A stretch of DNA of 64,000 bases from the NCBI RefSeq assembly GCF_900104025.1, contig NZ_FNIQ01000008.1:161024-225023 (forward strand), in the 5' to 3' direction. This document shows, in pieces, positions 30,028-40,620 of this stretch. The stretch comes from Geodermatophilus sp. DSM 45219 (GTDB lineage Bacteria; Actinomycetota; Actinomycetes; Mycobacteriales; Geodermatophilaceae). Within the stretch, counting starts at the first letter, position 1, and the number at the start of each line of letters is the position of its first letter. The notes below the pieces were generated by a model. That model made no database searches. It saw only the letters and a list, made by a program, of their open reading frames with translations, and was not told the origin of the DNA. A program made the position numbers and the translations under genes.

Positions 30028-30585
30028 GTGATCGACGACACCCTGCTCGACGCCGAGGAGCGGATGGACAAGGCCCTGTCGGTCGCGCGGGAGGACCTCG
30101 GCTCGGTGCGCACGGGGCGCGCCGCCCCGTCGATGTTCAACAAGGTCCTGGTCGACTACTACGGCGCCCCGACGCCGGTGCCGCAGATGTCCTCGATCAC
30201 CGTGCCCGAGGCCCGCATGGCGGTCATCAAGCCCTACGACACCTCCCAGCTGTCGGCCATCGAGAAGGCCATCCGCGACAGCGACCTCGGCGTGAACCCG
30301 ACCAACGACGGCCAGATCATCCGCGTGGTCTTCCCGCAGCTGACCGAGGAGCGGCGCCGCGACCTGGTCAAGCAGGCCCGCGCCAAGGGCGAGGACGCCA
30401 AGGTCGCCATCCGCAACATCCGCCGCCGCTCGAAGGAGGAGCTGGACCGCATCGCCAAGGACGGCGAGGCCGGCGAGGACGAGGTGCGCCGCGCGGAGAA
30501 GGAGCTCGACGACCTCACCGCCAAGCACACGCACGGCATCGACGAGGCGGTCAAGAACAAGGAGAACGAGCTGCTCGAGGTCTGA
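30028..30585 (+). CDS. frr: Ribosome recycling factor
   Basis: A 185-aa protein that splits post-termination ribosomes with EF-G. The three-helix bundle signatures [51 protein letters not shown] are present. GTG start behind AGGAGGAG. 19 nt before cdsA. Confidence 0.98.
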   Translation: MIDDTLLDAEERMDKALSVAREDLGSVRTGRAAPSMFNKVLVDYYGAPTPVPQMSSITVPEARMAVIKPYDTSQLSAIEKAIRDSDLGVNPTNDGQIIRVVFPQLTEERRRDLVKQARAKGEDAKVAIRNIRRRSKEELDRIAKDGEAGEDEVRRAEKELDDLTAKHTHGIDEAVKNKENELLEV

Positions 30586-30604
30586 GCCCACCGGTCCGCC
30601 CGCC

Positions 30605-31681
30605 ATGACCACCGACCCCGAGACCGGGCCGATCCCCATCGGGGGACGGCGCCCGGCACCGCCGCCGCCCTTCCCGCCGCGGCCGGTGACCGAGCTGCGG
30701 ACCGCGCCGCTGCCGGTCCAGGAGCCGGGGACCGCCGAGCTGCCCGGGCCGCCCCCCGCGCGCGGAGCGGCGGAGGGTGGTGCACCGGCCCCGACCGTGG
30801 AGGCCGAGGTCCCCACCTCGACCACGGAGTCCGTCGGCCCCGACCTCGTCCACCCGGAGCCGGCGAGGAAGGCCGGCCGGGCCGGGCGCGACATGGTGGC
30901 CGCGGTGGCCGTGGGCGTCGGCCTGGCCGCCGCCATCCTGGTCTCGCTGCTGGTCTACCGGCCGTCGTTCCTGCTCGTGCTCGGGATCGCCATCCTGACC
31001 GGGGTCGTCGAGCTCACCCGGGCCCTGCAGTCCGGGGGTGTGCGCGCCCCGCTGGTGCCGGTGCTCGCCGGGGCCGTGGCGATGATCGCCCTGGCCTGGA
31101 CCCGTGGCCCCTCCGGGCTGGTCGTGGCGTTCCTGCTCACCGTCCTCGCCGTCCTGCTGTGGCGGCTGGGCGACGGTCCCGACGGCTACCTGCGCGACGC
31201 CTCGGCCGGCGTCCTGGTCGCCCTCTACGTGCCGCTGCTGGCCGGGTTCTGCGTCCTGCTGCTCGTGCCCGACGACGGCGCGGCCCGGGTGCTCGTCTTC
31301 ATCGCGACCGTGGTCGGCAACGACGTCGGTGGCTTCGCCGCGGGCGTGCTGTTCGGGAAGCACCCGATGGCCCCCTCGGTGAGCCCGAAGAAGTCCTGGG
31401 AGGGGATGGCCGGGTCGGTCCTCGCCTGCGTGCTGGTCGCCACCCCGATCGTCACCCTGGCCCTCGGCGGGCCCTGGTGGGGCGGGGTGCTGTTCGGCGT
31501 CGCCCTCGCCGTCAGCGCCACGGCCGGTGACCTCGGCGAGTCGCTGATCAAGCGCGACCTCGGCATCAAGGACATGGGGCAGCTGCTGCCCGGCCACGGC
31601 GGGATCATGGACCGGCTGGACTCGCTGCTGCCCTCGGCCGCGGTGGCCTACCTGCTGCTCTCGGTCGTCGCACCCGCCTGA
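30605..31681 (+). CDS. cdsA: Phosphatidate cytidylyltransferase
   Basis: A 358-aa membrane enzyme converting phosphatidate and CTP to CDP-diacylglycerol. The complete CdsA signature is seen in SLIKRDLGIKDMGQLLPGHG followed by GIMDRLD near the C-terminus. About eight membrane helices begin at residue 95. The first 92 residues are a Pro/Ala/Glu-rich hydrophilic extension, longer than in most CdsA proteins. The ATG lacks a strong ribosome binding site. Element copy F follows directly. Confidence 0.95.
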   Translation: MTTDPETGPIPIGGRRPAPPPPFPPRPVTELRTAPLPVQEPGTAELPGPPPARGAAEGGAPAPTVEAEVPTSTTESVGPDLVHPEPARKAGRAGRDMVAAVAVGVGLAAAILVSLLVYRPSFLLVLGIAILTGVVELTRALQSGGVRAPLVPVLAGAVAMIALAWTRGPSGLVVAFLLTVLAVLLWRLGDGPDGYLRDASAGVLVALYVPLLAGFCVLLLVPDDGAARVLVFIATVVGNDVGGFAAGVLFGKHPMAPSVSPKKSWEGMAGSVLACVLVATPIVTLALGGPWWGGVLFGVALAVSATAGDLGESLIKRDLGIKDMGQLLPGHGGIMDRLDSLLPSAAVAYLLLSVVAPA

Positions 31682-31739
31682 AGAAGGACCCCGTCCTCCC
31701 CACCCCTCGCAGGCTCGAGGCGGGCCCCTGGACGAGGCC
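31682..31739 (+). repeat. Intergenic covarying hairpin element, copy F
   Basis: Begins at the base after the cdsA stop (AGAAGGACCCCGTCC) and ends two bases before the convergent DUF952-GNAT gene. Outer arms GGACCCCGTCC/GGACGAGGCC; inner CCCC/GAGG around TCGCAGGCTC. This copy has mismatches in both stems. Confidence 0.7.
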
Positions 31740-31741
31740 AC

Positions 31742-32848
31742 CTAACGGCGGGGTGCCGAGACCTCCCACGTGGACCCCACCGGGACGAAGCCGCGCCGGG
31801 CGTACCAGTGCCGCGGCCAGTCCGCGGCGTCGGCCTCCAGCACCACGAGGTCGCAGCCGGCGTCGGCGGCCCGGTCGAGTGCCGCGGCCAGCACGGCGTC
31901 CCCGTGGCCGCGTCCCCGCGCCGCCGGGTCGGTGTTCAGCGACTCGAACGCGGCGGTCGCGCCGTCCACCCGCAGCTGACCGGCCGAGACGACCCGGCCT
32001 CCCTCGCGGACGGCGAGGTCGGTCACCGCGACCACCCGGTCGTTGCGGTGCTCGCGGCCCACCAGCTGGGCGACCACCTCGTCCAGGGCGCCCTCGGACG
32101 GCGGCAGGTCGCGCCGCCACGAGCGCTCCCAGAGGTCGTGCACCTCCCGCTGGTCGACCACCTCGGCGCGGCGCGCGGGCGGCGCCGGGGGCGTCCCCGG
32201 GCGGGCCATCACCAGCAGCTCGTCGACCTGCCAGCCGCGGCCGGACAGCTCCGCGGCCACGTCGGCCGCACCGGGCCGGGCCAGGGTCGCCGCGCGGTGC
32301 GGCCAGCCCGCGTCGGCGGCGACCTCGGCGGCCGAGGTCGCCACGGTCCCGGCGTCCACCGGGCCGGTGAGCACCAGCCGGTTGTCGTCGCGCGAGCAGG
32401 GGAACGCCGGGTCCAGCACGGCGACGCCGCCCGGGACGTCGCGGACCTCGGCCGCCCGCCGGGTGCGCACCGACAGCGTCAGCGCGAGGGCGCGGCCGAG
32501 CGCGTCGTCCGGCCGGGGGAGGACCGGCTCGGTGGGCGGCCGGTACGGGACGACGGCGACGACGGCGCTGGTCGGCAGCGGGCCGTGCAGGTGCGGGAAG
32601 CGCATCCCGGGCGGGTCCCCGGGCAGGCCGGCTTCCCAGCGCACCGGGTCGGCCAGCCGGGCGGGGTCGACGACGAGCAGCACCAGGTCCCGCCGCCCCG
32701 GGAACAGCCGGGCGGCCGGGAGGTGCACCTGCTCGGGCGTGGACAGGTGCACGAAGCCCTGCGCGGCCAGGGACGGCGGGCGCAGCGCCCCGGCGTCGAG
32801 CGCCGTCCGCCAGGCAGCGGGCTCGACGAGGTGGAGCAGCACGCTCAT
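31742..32848 (-). CDS. DUF952-GNAT fusion protein
   Basis: A 368-aa two-part protein. Residues 1-105 match DUF952 ([38 protein letters not shown]...FPHLHGPLP). Residues about 110-368 contain an acetyltransferase region with the acetyl-CoA-binding pattern [21 protein letters not shown] and [17 protein letters not shown]; the middle (about 115-230) looks like a second, degenerate GNAT half. ATG 32848..32846 overlaps the ppk2 stop by 4 nt, so it is co-translated with ppk2. Substrate unknown. Confidence 0.83.
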   Translation of the reverse strand: MSVLLHLVEPAAWRTALDAGALRPPSLAAQGFVHLSTPEQVHLPAARLFPGRRDLVLLVVDPARLADPVRWEAGLPGDPPGMRFPHLHGPLPTSAVVAVVPYRPPTEPVLPRPDDALGRALALTLSVRTRRAAEVRDVPGGVAVLDPAFPCSRDDNRLVLTGPVDAGTVATSAAEVAADAGWPHRAATLARPGAADVAAELSGRGWQVDELLVMARPGTPPAPPARRAEVVDQREVHDLWERSWRRDLPPSEGALDEVVAQLVGREHRNDRVVAVTDLAVREGGRVVSAGQLRVDGATAAFESLNTDPAARGRGHGDAVLAAALDRAADAGCDLVVLEADAADWPRHWYARRGFVPVGSTWEVSAPRR

Positions 32849-33621
32849 GCGGCGGCCCCGGGCAGCGGGGCGTCGGGGTCCACGCCGCGGGCCCGCAGCG
32901 CGGACTCGACCGCCTCGCACACGGTGCGGACCACGGCCACCCGCGCCCACCGCTTGTCGTCGGCGGCCACGACGTGCCACGGGCCGGCGGGGATGTCGGT
33001 GCGCTCCAGCATCTCCTCGACGGCGGCCTCGTAGGCACCGCGCTTCTCCCGGTTGCGCCAGTCCTCGTCGGTGAGCTTCCACGCGCGGTACGGGTCGTCG
33101 CGGCGGGACTCGAAGCGGCGCAGCTGCTCCCCCGGGGAGACGTGCATCCAGAACTTGACCAGCACCGTGCCCTCGGCGGCCAGCGTGGTCTCCAGGTCGA
33201 CGATCTCGCCGTAGGCCCGCCGCCACTGCTCCTCGGTGGCGAAGCCCTCCACCCGCTCGACCAGCACCCGGCCGTACCAGGTGCGGTCGAGCACGGCCAT
33301 GCCGCCCCAGCCGGGCAGCACCGGCCAGAACCGCCACAGGAAGTGGTGCCGCTTCTCGTCGAAGGTGGGGGCGGCGAACTGGGCCACCCGCACGTGCCGC
33401 GGGTCCAGCTGCTCGACCAGCCGCTTGATCGCCCCACCCTTGCCCGAGGCGTCCCAGCCCTCGAACAGCACGCACAGCGGCGGGCCCAGCTCACCGGCGC
33501 CGATCTGGCCGCCGAGCAGCAGCCGCAGGTGCACCAGGCGCTCCTGGGCCTGCGCCAGCTGCTGCTTGGCCTCCTTCTTCGACAGCCGCACGGACAGGTC
33601 GACCTCGGCGAGACGGCTCAT
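32845..33621 (-). CDS. ppk2: Polyphosphate kinase 2
   Basis: A 258-aa P-loop enzyme using polyphosphate to phosphorylate nucleotides. Walker A is [16 protein letters not shown]; the lid and Walker B regions are in [21 protein letters not shown] and [18 protein letters not shown]. The single-domain length matches class I or III PPK2; the acceptor (AMP, ADP or GDP) cannot be set from sequence alone. It is the first gene of a two-gene minus-strand operon. Confidence 0.93.
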   Translation of the reverse strand: MSRLAEVDLSVRLSKKEAKQQLAQAQERLVHLRLLLGGQIGAGELGPPLCVLFEGWDASGKGGAIKRLVEQLDPRHVRVAQFAAPTFDEKRHHFLWRFWPVLPGWGGMAVLDRTWYGRVLVERVEGFATEEQWRRAYGEIVDLETTLAAEGTVLVKFWMHVSPGEQLRRFESRRDDPYRAWKLTDEDWRNREKRGAYEAAVEEMLERTDIPAGPWHVVAADDKRWARVAVVRTVCEAVESALRARGVDPDAPLPGAAA

Positions 33622-33714
33622 GCCGGGAGCTTGGCCGAGGCCCTCGTGACTGTCACCCGGAAGTGCGGCCCGGTGCGGGGGCCGGAGGCCTCCCGCCGGG
33701 ACGTGGGCAGCGGC

Positions 33715-34392
33715 TCAACCCGAGTCGGGGACGGCTCCTGGCCGCGGTGCCGCCCGGTGGGGCGGCGAGGCATGGAGCCGGATCCAGGTGTGCATCGCGA
33801 TGCCCGCGGCCACGCCCGCGTTGATCGAGCGGGTGGAGCCGAACTGGGCGATCGACAGGACGCCGTCCGCCGCGTCGCGGGCCTCGTCGGACAGCCCGCT
33901 GCCCTCCTGGCCGAACAGCAGCACGCAGGCGCGGGGGAGCGGCTCGGTCTCCAGCGGGCGGGCGCCGGGCAGGTTGTCGACGGCGAGCAGCGGGAGCCCC
34001 GCCTCCCGCGCCCAGGCGACCAGCGAGCCGACGTCGGGGTGGTGGCGGACGTGCTGGTAGCGGTCGGTGACCATGGCGCCGCGCCGGTTCCAGCGGCGCC
34101 GTCCGACGATGTGCACCTCGGCGGCGAGGAAGGCGTTGGCGGTGCGCACGACCGTGCCGATGTTGAGGTCGTGCCGCCAGTTCTCGATGGCCACGTGGAA
34201 CGGGTGCCGGCGGGGATCGAGGTCGGCGACGATCGCCTCGACGGTCCAGTAGCGGTACCGGTCGACGACGTTGCGCCGGTCGCCGGCGGCCAGCAGCTCG
34301 GGGTCGTAGCGGGGGTCCTCGGGCCACGGCCCCTGCCACGGGCCGACCCCGACGGTGTCGAGCCGGGTGAGTTCGGTCTCCGCCTCCGTCAC
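33715..34392 (-). CDS. SpoU/TrmH-family RNA 2'-O-methyltransferase
   Basis: A 225-aa SPOUT methyltransferase. The three motifs are [38 protein letters not shown] and [25 protein letters not shown]. The N-terminal 60 residues ([24 protein letters not shown]) are an actinobacterial extension. Target nucleotide unknown. GTG 34392..34390 has no ribosome binding site; TAGCGT lies exactly seven bases upstream on the minus strand, so it may be leaderless. Divergent from rlmN. Confidence 0.92.
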   Translation of the reverse strand: MTEAETELTRLDTVGVGPWQGPWPEDPRYDPELLAAGDRRNVVDRYRYWTVEAIVADLDPRRHPFHVAIENWRHDLNIGTVVRTANAFLAAEVHIVGRRRWNRRGAMVTDRYQHVRHHPDVGSLVAWAREAGLPLLAVDNLPGARPLETEPLPRACVLLFGQEGSGLSDEARDAADGVLSIAQFGSTRSINAGVAAGIAMHTWIRLHASPPHRAAPRPGAVPDSG

Positions 34393-34425
34393 CCGGCGCA
34401 CGCTAGTGGGACCATCGAGGGCGCC

Positions 34426-35601
34426 ATGACTGCCCTCCCCCTGGTCTTCGACGCCCCCCGCCGGGGCAAGCCGCCGCGCCACCTGGCCGACCTCACCCGC
34501 GAGGAGGCCCGTGCCGCGGTCGCCGAGCTCGGCCAGCCGGCGTTCCGCGCCGACCAGCTCGCGCGGCACTTCTACCGGGGTGTCACCGACCCGGCGCACA
34601 TGACCGACCTGCCCGCCGCCGTCCGCGAGGAGATCACCGGCGCACTGCTGCCGGACCTGCTGACGCCGGTGCGCACGCTCAGCGCCGACGGCGGGCGCAC
34701 CCGCAAGACGCTGTGGCGGCTGCACGACGGCGCGCTGGTCGAGAGCGTGCTCATGCGCTACCCCGACCGGGCCACCGTCTGCATCTCGAGCCAGGCCGGC
34801 TGCGGCATGGCCTGCCCCTTCTGCGCCACCGGCCAGAACGGGCTGACCCGCAACCTCTCGGCCGCGGAGATCATCGGCCAGGCCGTGGCGGCCGCGGCGG
34901 CGATGGCGAACGGCGAGGTCACCGGCGGGCCGGGCCGGCTGTCCAACGTCGTCTTCATGGGCATGGGCGAGCCGCTGGCAAACTACGCCCGGGTCCGCAA
35001 GACCCTCGACGCGCTGGTGACGCCGGCGCCGCACGGCCTCGGGCTGTCCCAGCGGTCGGTGACCGTCTCCACCGTGGGCGTCGTCCCGGCCATCCGGCGG
35101 CTCACCGAGGAGGGGCTGCACGTCACCCTCGCGGTCAGCCTGCACGCGCCGGACGACGAGCTGCGCGACACCCTCGTGCCGATCAACACCCGCTGGAAGG
35201 TCGACGAGGTGGTGGCCGCGGCCGACGCCTACGCCGAGCGCACCGGCCGCCGGTACTCCGTGGAGTACGCGCTGATCCGCGAGGTCAACGACCAGCCCGA
35301 GCGCGCCGACCTGCTCGGCCGGCTGCTCGCCGGCCGGCGGGCGCACGTCAACCTCATCCCGCTCAACCCGACGCCGGGCAGCGAGTGGGACGCCAGCCCG
35401 CTGCCGGCGCAGCGCGAGTTCGTCGCCCGGCTGCGGGCGCACGGCGTGCCGACGACGGTCCGCGACACCCGCGGGCAGGACATCGACGGCGCCTGCGGGC
35501 AGCTGGCCGCGGCCGACCGGGTCGACGGCGTCCCCAGCGTCGCGGTCCCCGCGCCGTCCCTGGAGCCGCCGGTGGAGATGGGCGCCGAGGCGGACCAGTG
35601 A
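34426..35601 (+). CDS. rlmN: Dual-specificity 23S rRNA/tRNA adenine-C2 methyltransferase RlmN
   Basis: A 391-aa radical SAM enzyme forming m2A2503 in 23S rRNA and m2A37 in tRNA. The [4Fe-4S] cluster motif is Cys126-x3-Cys130-x2-Cys133 (CGMACPFC); the C-terminal cysteine of the methyl-relay pair is Cys357 (DGACGQL). [11 protein letters not shown] and [18 protein letters not shown] are present. ATG at 34426; its stop overlaps the next gene (GTGA). Confidence 0.96.
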   Translation: MTALPLVFDAPRRGKPPRHLADLTREEARAAVAELGQPAFRADQLARHFYRGVTDPAHMTDLPAAVREEITGALLPDLLTPVRTLSADGGRTRKTLWRLHDGALVESVLMRYPDRATVCISSQAGCGMACPFCATGQNGLTRNLSAAEIIGQAVAAAAAMANGEVTGGPGRLSNVVFMGMGEPLANYARVRKTLDALVTPAPHGLGLSQRSVTVSTVGVVPAIRRLTEEGLHVTLAVSLHAPDDELRDTLVPINTRWKVDEVVAAADAYAERTGRRYSVEYALIREVNDQPERADLLGRLLAGRRAHVNLIPLNPTPGSEWDASPLPAQREFVARLRAHGVPTTVRDTRGQDIDGACGQLAAADRVDGVPSVAVPAPSLEPPVEMGAEADQ

Positions 35602-36314
35602 GCTCGGAGGCCCCGGCTGCCGAGGCGCACGAGCACACCCACGCCGACGTCTCCGGCGGGTGGCTGCGGGCCGCCGTCTTCGGTGCCATGGACGGGCTGG
35701 TCACCAACACCGCGCTGGTCGCCGGGCTCGGCGGTGGCGGTGCGTCGTCCCGCACGGTCGTGCTCTCCGGCGTGGCCAGCCTGGTGGCCGGCGCCATCTC
35801 CATGGCGCTGGGCGAGTACACGTCGGTGCGCACGCAGAACGAGCAGCTCGACCTCGAGGTGGAGAAGGAGCGCCGCGAGCTCGAGCGCAACCCGCGCGGC
35901 GAGCTCGCCGAGCTGGTGCAGCTGCTGCGCTCGCGCGGTGTGGACGCCGACCTCGCCGAGCGGGTCGCCGTCCAGCTGCACCGCGACCCCGACACCGCGC
36001 TGCGGCTGCACGTCGTCGCCGAGCTCGGGCTCAACCCCGCCGACAAGCCGTCACCCCGGACGGCGGCGGTCTCCTCGTTCCTCACCTTCGCCACCGGTGC
36101 GGTGGTCCCGTTGCTGCCCTACCTGCTCGGCTTCTCCGTGCTCGCCGCCGCCCTCGTCTGCGGCGCCGTGGGCCTGGCCGCGGCCGGTGCCGTGTCGTCG
36201 CGCTTCACCCCGCGGCCCTGGTGGTACGCGGCCGGACGCCAGCTGCTGTTCGGCGCGGTCGCGGCCGGCATCACCTACGCGGTCGGGCTGGCGATCGGCG
36301 TCAGCGTCTCCTGA
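35598..36314 (+). CDS. VIT1/CCC1-family transporter
   Basis: A 238-aa membrane protein of the vacuolar-iron-transporter family. The His-rich start ([36 protein letters not shown]) leads into the first helix with the conserved acidic residue. The second helix segment ends in the [11 protein letters not shown] motif. A charged cytoplasmic helical region (about 90-140) precedes three more helices. Proteins of this family export or sequester Fe2+/Mn2+. Coupled to rlmN by a 4-nt overlap. Confidence 0.92.
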   Translation: MSSEAPAAEAHEHTHADVSGGWLRAAVFGAMDGLVTNTALVAGLGGGGASSRTVVLSGVASLVAGAISMALGEYTSVRTQNEQLDLEVEKERRELERNPRGELAELVQLLRSRGVDADLAERVAVQLHRDPDTALRLHVVAELGLNPADKPSPRTAAVSSFLTFATGAVVPLLPYLLGFSVLAAALVCGAVGLAAAGAVSSRFTPRPWWYAAGRQLLFGAVAAGITYAVGLAIGVSVS

Positions 36315-36340
36315 GCGAGGACGCCGTCCTCGACGGGGCC
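36315..36340 (+). repeat. Truncated intergenic hairpin element, copy G
   Basis: GAGGACGCCGTCC and GACGGGGCC directly after the VIT-type gene stop. The central inner stem and TCGCAGGCTC cap are missing, leaving only the outer arms: a deletion derivative of the family. Confidence 0.55.
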
Positions 36341-36357
36341 GCGGGGGAGAGGGGTCC

Positions 36358-36678
36358 TCACCGGGCGCGCCAGGCGTTCCGGCGGCGTCGCCAGTCGAGC
36401 ACCATGATCAGGATCATCACGGCGGCGATGCCGAGGACCCAGAGGTCCTCGATGCGGCCCTCGTGGTTGCCGATGAGGTAGGCGAGCATGAACAGGATCG
36501 CGACGACCGCGCCGACGCGGCCCCACCGGCCGGTCTCGCCGTGCCAGCCCCACTCCTCGGGCCGCTCGTGCTGCACGGGGTGCGAGTCGGCGCGGACCAC
36601 GCCCTCCTCGCGTCCGGGCTGGTTCACCCGCGTGGACGCGGGGTCGTGGAGGCTCGCGCGGTGGGTCTGCTCGCTCAC
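36358..36678 (-). CDS. DUF2631 small membrane protein
   Basis: A 106-aa protein starting at GTG 36678..36676. A hydrophilic N-terminal half ([25 protein letters not shown]) is followed by [15 protein letters not shown] and two predicted membrane helices ([38 protein letters not shown]) and a basic tail. The pattern matches DUF2631, an actinobacterial family of unknown function usually divergent from dxr, as here. Confidence 0.87.
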   Translation of the reverse strand: MSEQTHRASLHDPASTRVNQPGREEGVVRADSHPVQHERPEEWGWHGETGRWGRVGAVVAILFMLAYLIGNHEGRIEDLWVLGIAAVMILIMVLDWRRRRNAWRAR

Positions 36679-36751
36679 GCCCTCATCCTGCCAGCCCCCG
36701 ATCGGCGGCACCCGGCGAGGGCGGGACGGCGCGTCGGGAGAGGATGCTGCG

Positions 36752-37996
36752 GTGAGCGGACAGGCGCGTGGGCACCGCAGGGAGCGAACGGGGGGTGCGG
36801 TGGACGGCGCGCGCGAGGTGACGGTGCTGGGCTCCACCGGGTCGATCGGCCGTCAGGCGATCGCGGTGGCCCAGCAGAACCCCGACCGGCTGCGGATCAC
36901 CGGCCTGGCCGCCGGGGGCGGGGACGTCGCCCGGCTGGCCGAGCAGGCGCTGTCCCTCGGCGTCCGCACCGTCGCGGTGGCGAGGGCGACCGCCGCGCAG
37001 GACCTGCAGCTGGCGTTCTACGCCGCGGCGTCCCAGCGCGGCTGGTCGAGGGGTGGGTACGCGCTGCCGGAGATCCTCGCCGGCCCGCGGGCGGCCGAGG
37101 AGCTGGCGGCCCGCCCGGCCGACGTCGTCCTCAACGGCATCACCGGCTCGATCGGGCTGGGCCCCACGCTGGCCGCGCTGCGGGCCGGCCGCACCGTCGC
37201 GCTGGCGAACAAGGAGTCGCTGGTGGCCGGCGGGGACCTGGTCACCGCCGCGGCGGCGCCGGGCCAGCTGGTGCCGGTGGACTCCGAGCACTCCGCACTG
37301 GCCCAGTGCCTGCGCGGCGGGCACATGCGCGAGGTGGCCCGGCTGGTGCTCACCGCCAGCGGCGGGCCGTTCCGCGGCCGCAGCGCCGCCGAGCTGGCCG
37401 ACGTCACCGTCGAGCAGGCGCTGGCCCACCCGACGTGGGCGATGGGCCCGGTCGTGACGATCAACTCCGCGACCCTGGTCAACAAGGGCCTGGAGCTCAT
37501 CGAGGCGCACCTGCTGTTCGGCGTCCCGTTCACCGACATCGACGTCGTCGTCCACCCGCAGTCGATCGTGCACTCGATGGTGACCTTCGCCGACGGTGCG
37601 ACCATCGCCCAGGCCAGCCCCCCGGACATGCGGCTGCCGATCGCGCTGGCCCTGGCCTGGCCCGACCGGCTGCCGCACGTCCAGCCGGCCCTGGACTGGT
37701 CGACGGCGAGCACCTGGGAGTTCGCCCCGCTGGACCACGAGGCGTTCCCGGCCGTGCGGCTGGCCCGGTCCGCCGGCGAGGCGGGGGGCGTCGCGCCGGC
37801 TGTTTACAACGCCGCCAACGAGGAGGCGGTCGCGGCCTTCCTGGCGGGTCGGCTGCCGTTCCGGGGCATCGTCGACCTCGTCGCGCGTACCCTCGACGAC
37901 GCGCCGGACCTCGGCGCCCCCACCTGCGTCGAGGACGTCCTGGCGGCGGAGGGGTGGGCCCGGCAGCACGCCGGACGTGTCATCGCCGGAGGCTGA
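36752..37996 (+). CDS. dxr: 1-deoxy-D-xylulose 5-phosphate reductoisomerase
   Basis: A 414-aa NADPH-dependent enzyme of the non-mevalonate isoprenoid pathway. N-terminal [16 protein letters not shown] binds [30 protein letters not shown] and TASGGPFRG hold the metal and substrate ligands; [13 protein letters not shown] is intact. GTG 36752 follows GGGAGAGG; the first 20 residues are nonconserved and an internal GTG is possible. It overlaps the site-2 protease gene and shares a pathway with ispG downstream. Confidence 0.95.
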   Translation: MSGQARGHRRERTGGAVDGAREVTVLGSTGSIGRQAIAVAQQNPDRLRITGLAAGGGDVARLAEQALSLGVRTVAVARATAAQDLQLAFYAAASQRGWSRGGYALPEILAGPRAAEELAARPADVVLNGITGSIGLGPTLAALRAGRTVALANKESLVAGGDLVTAAAAPGQLVPVDSEHSALAQCLRGGHMREVARLVLTASGGPFRGRSAAELADVTVEQALAHPTWAMGPVVTINSATLVNKGLELIEAHLLFGVPFTDIDVVVHPQSIVHSMVTFADGATIAQASPPDMRLPIALALAWPDRLPHVQPALDWSTASTWEFAPLDHEAFPAVRLARSAGEAGGVAPAVYNAANEEAVAAFLAGRLPFRGIVDLVARTLDDAPDLGAPTCVEDVLAAEGWARQHAGRVIAGG

Positions 37997-39371
37997 GCTG
38001 AGCGGGTTGCTGCTGACCGTCCTCGGGATCGTCGCCTTCGCGGCCGGCCTGCTGATCTCCATCGCCTTCCACGAGTACGGCCACTTCTTCTGGGCCCGGA
38101 AGTTCGGCATGCGGGTGCCGCAGTTCATGGTCGGCTTCGGCCCGACGGTCTTCTCCCGCACCCGCGGGGAGACCGAGTACGGCGTCAAGGCCGTCCCGCT
38201 CGGCGGCTACATCCGCATCATCGGGATGATCCCGCCGGCCGAGGAGAACGAGAGCAAGCGCGCCACCCGCATGCGCTCGTTCATCGCCGAGGTGCGCGGC
38301 GCGGCGCTCGACGACGTCCGCCCCGGTGACGAGGGCCGGGTGTTCTGGGCCAAGCCGTGGTGGCAGCGGGTCATCGTCATGTTCGCCGGGCCGTTCCACA
38401 ACCTGGTCCTGGCCCTCCTGCTGTTCACCGTGCTGCTGACCGTCGTCGGCACAAGCGTGCTGTCCACGACGGTGCGCGCCGTCCCCGAGTGCGTGCTCCC
38501 CGCCGGCGCCGTCACCGCGCTGCAGGACGACGCCTGCTCGGTGCCGCTCACGCCCGAGGGGCAGACCTGCGAGGCGGGGACGGCGGGCTGCGCGCTGCCG
38601 CAGCAGAGCCCCGCCGCGGCCGCCGGGCTGCGCCCCGGCGACACGATCCTCGCCATCGGCGGTCAGCCGCTGGAGCCGACCGCGTACGACAGCTGGACGA
38701 CGGTGCAGGAGGCGATCCGCACCAGCCCCGGGCAGCCGCTGGACCTCACCGTCGAGCGGGACGGCGAGCGGCGGCAGCTGACCGTGACGCCGATCCCCAA
38801 CACCGTCTACGCCGACCCCACCGACCCCACCGAGGGGACGACGACCGCCGGCTACCTCGGGATCTCGCCGTCCGGCGCGCTGGCCCGGCAGGACCTCGCT
38901 GACGTGCCCGCCTACTTCGGCACCATCGTGGTCAACGCCGTCGAGCGGCTGGCGGAGATCCCCGAGCGCATCCCGCAGCTGTTCCGCGCGGCGTTCCTGG
39001 GGGAGGAGCGCGACCCCAACGGCCCGATCGGCGTCGTCGGCGTCAGCCGCATCTCCGGCGAGGTCTTCGCCATCGAGGACTTCACGACCACGCAGAAGGT
39101 CAGCTTCTTCCTGCAGCTGCTGGCCAGCGTCAACCTGGTGCTGTTCCTGTTCAACCTGCTGCCGATCTACCCGCTCGACGGCGGGCACGTGGCCGGCGCG
39201 CTCTACGAGAAGGCCCGCTCGGTCCTCGCCCGGCTGCGCGGCCGGCCCGACCCCGGCCCCTTCGACATCGCCCGGCTGATGCCGGTGGCCTACGCCGTCG
39301 CCGGGTTGTTCGTGCTGCTGTCCGGGCTGCTGCTGATCGCCGACGTCGTCAACCCGATCACCCTGCAGTAG
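37977..39371 (+). CDS. Site-2 zinc metalloprotease (Rip1/RseP family, M50)
   Basis: A 464-aa intramembrane protease. The active site is HEYGH at residues 32-36 and the third ligand is in [12 protein letters not shown] near residue 400; a PDZ domain lies between (about 195-290). The start is uncertain: GTG at 37977 overlaps dxr by 20 nt, while CTG at 37998 sits 5 nt after GGAGG and TTG at 38007 is also in frame. In mycobacteria the orthologue cleaves anti-sigma factors; the dxr-rip-ispG order is the same. Confidence 0.93.
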   Translation: MSSPEAELSGLLLTVLGIVAFAAGLLISIAFHEYGHFFWARKFGMRVPQFMVGFGPTVFSRTRGETEYGVKAVPLGGYIRIIGMIPPAEENESKRATRMRSFIAEVRGAALDDVRPGDEGRVFWAKPWWQRVIVMFAGPFHNLVLALLLFTVLLTVVGTSVLSTTVRAVPECVLPAGAVTALQDDACSVPLTPEGQTCEAGTAGCALPQQSPAAAAGLRPGDTILAIGGQPLEPTAYDSWTTVQEAIRTSPGQPLDLTVERDGERRQLTVTPIPNTVYADPTDPTEGTTTAGYLGISPSGALARQDLADVPAYFGTIVVNAVERLAEIPERIPQLFRAAFLGEERDPNGPIGVVGVSRISGEVFAIEDFTTTQKVSFFLQLLASVNLVLFLFNLLPIYPLDGGHVAGALYEKARSVLARLRGRPDPGPFDIARLMPVAYAVAGLFVLLSGLLLIADVVNPITLQ

Positions 39372-39436
39372 CCCCGGACGGGGGTCACACCCCGCGCCAC
39401 CGGCACCGACCTGCGCAGCGGGCGATACTGGGATAC

Positions 39437-40612
39437 ATGGCAGTCCCCGTCGGTCTCGGCATGCCCGCTGCGCCCCCGCCCGTCCTCGCCCCCCGGCGCA
39501 AGACGCGGCAGCTCGACGTCGGCGGTGTGGGGGTCGGCAGCGACCACCCGGTCAGCGTCCAGTCGATGACGACGACCAAGACCGCCGACATCAACGCGAC
39601 GCTGCAGCAGATCGCGGAGCTGACCGCGTCCGGCTGCCAGATCGTGCGGGTCGCCGTCCCCGACACCGACGACGCCGAGGCGCTGCCGATCATCGCGAGG
39701 AAGTCGCAGATCCCGGTCATCGCCGACATCCACTTCCAGCCGCGGTACGTCTTCGCCGCGATCGACGCCGGCTGTGCCGCCGTCCGGGTGAACCCCGGCA
39801 ACATCAAGAAGTTCGACGACAAGGTCGGCGAGATCGCCAAGGCGGCCAAGGACGCCGGCATCCCCATCCGGATCGGCGTCAACGCCGGGTCGCTGGACAA
39901 GCGGCTGCTGGCCAAGTACGGCAAGGCCACCCCCGAGGCGCTGGTCGAGTCCGCGCTGTGGGAGTGCTCGCTGTTCGAGGAGCACGACTTCCGCGACATC
40001 AAGATCTCGGTCAAGCACAACGACCCGGTGGTCATGGTGCGCGCCTACGAGCTGCTCGCCGCGCAGTGCGACTACCCGCTGCACCTGGGCGTCACCGAGG
40101 CCGGCCCGGCGTTCCAGGGCACGATCAAGTCCGCGGTCGCCTTCGGCGCGCTGCTCTCCCAGGGCATCGGCGACACGATCCGCGTCTCGCTGTCCGCCCC
40201 GCCGGCCGAGGAGGTCAAGGTCGGCAACCAGATCCTCGAGTCGCTGAACCTGCGCCAGCGCGGGCTGGAGATCGTCAGCTGCCCCTCGTGCGGTCGCGCC
40301 CAGGTCGACGTCTACACGCTGGCCGACGAGGTGACCGCCGGCCTGGAGGGCATGGAGGTCCCGCTCCGGGTGGCCGTCATGGGCTGCGTCGTGAACGGCC
40401 CCGGTGAGGCCCGAGAGGCCGACCTCGGCGTGGCCTCGGGCAACGGCAAGGGGCAGATCTTCGTGAAGGGCGAGGTCGTCAAGACCGTGCCCGAGTCGCA
40501 GATCGTCGAGACCCTCATCGAGGAGGCGATGCGCCTCGCTGCGGAGATGCCGGCCGGCGAGCACACCGACGGCGGCGTCGCTTCCGGCCCGCCCGTCGTC
40601 ACCGTCGGCTGA
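39437..40612 (+). CDS. ispG: 4-hydroxy-3-methylbut-2-enyl diphosphate synthase
   Basis: A 391-aa iron-sulfur enzyme of the same isoprenoid pathway as dxr. The TIM-barrel part contains [19 protein letters not shown] and [11 protein letters not shown]; cluster cysteines are in SCPSCGR and [14 protein letters not shown] at 39437 lacks a ribosome binding site and GATACT lies seven bases upstream, consistent with a leaderless mRNA. Confidence 0.97.
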   Translation: MAVPVGLGMPAAPPPVLAPRRKTRQLDVGGVGVGSDHPVSVQSMTTTKTADINATLQQIAELTASGCQIVRVAVPDTDDAEALPIIARKSQIPVIADIHFQPRYVFAAIDAGCAAVRVNPGNIKKFDDKVGEIAKAAKDAGIPIRIGVNAGSLDKRLLAKYGKATPEALVESALWECSLFEEHDFRDIKISVKHNDPVVMVRAYELLAAQCDYPLHLGVTEAGPAFQGTIKSAVAFGALLSQGIGDTIRVSLSAPPAEEVKVGNQILESLNLRQRGLEIVSCPSCGRAQVDVYTLADEVTAGLEGMEVPLRVAVMGCVVNGPGEAREADLGVASGNGKGQIFVKGEVVKTVPESQIVETLIEEAMRLAAEMPAGEHTDGGVASGPPVVTVG

Positions 40613-40620
40613 CCGGTCCG

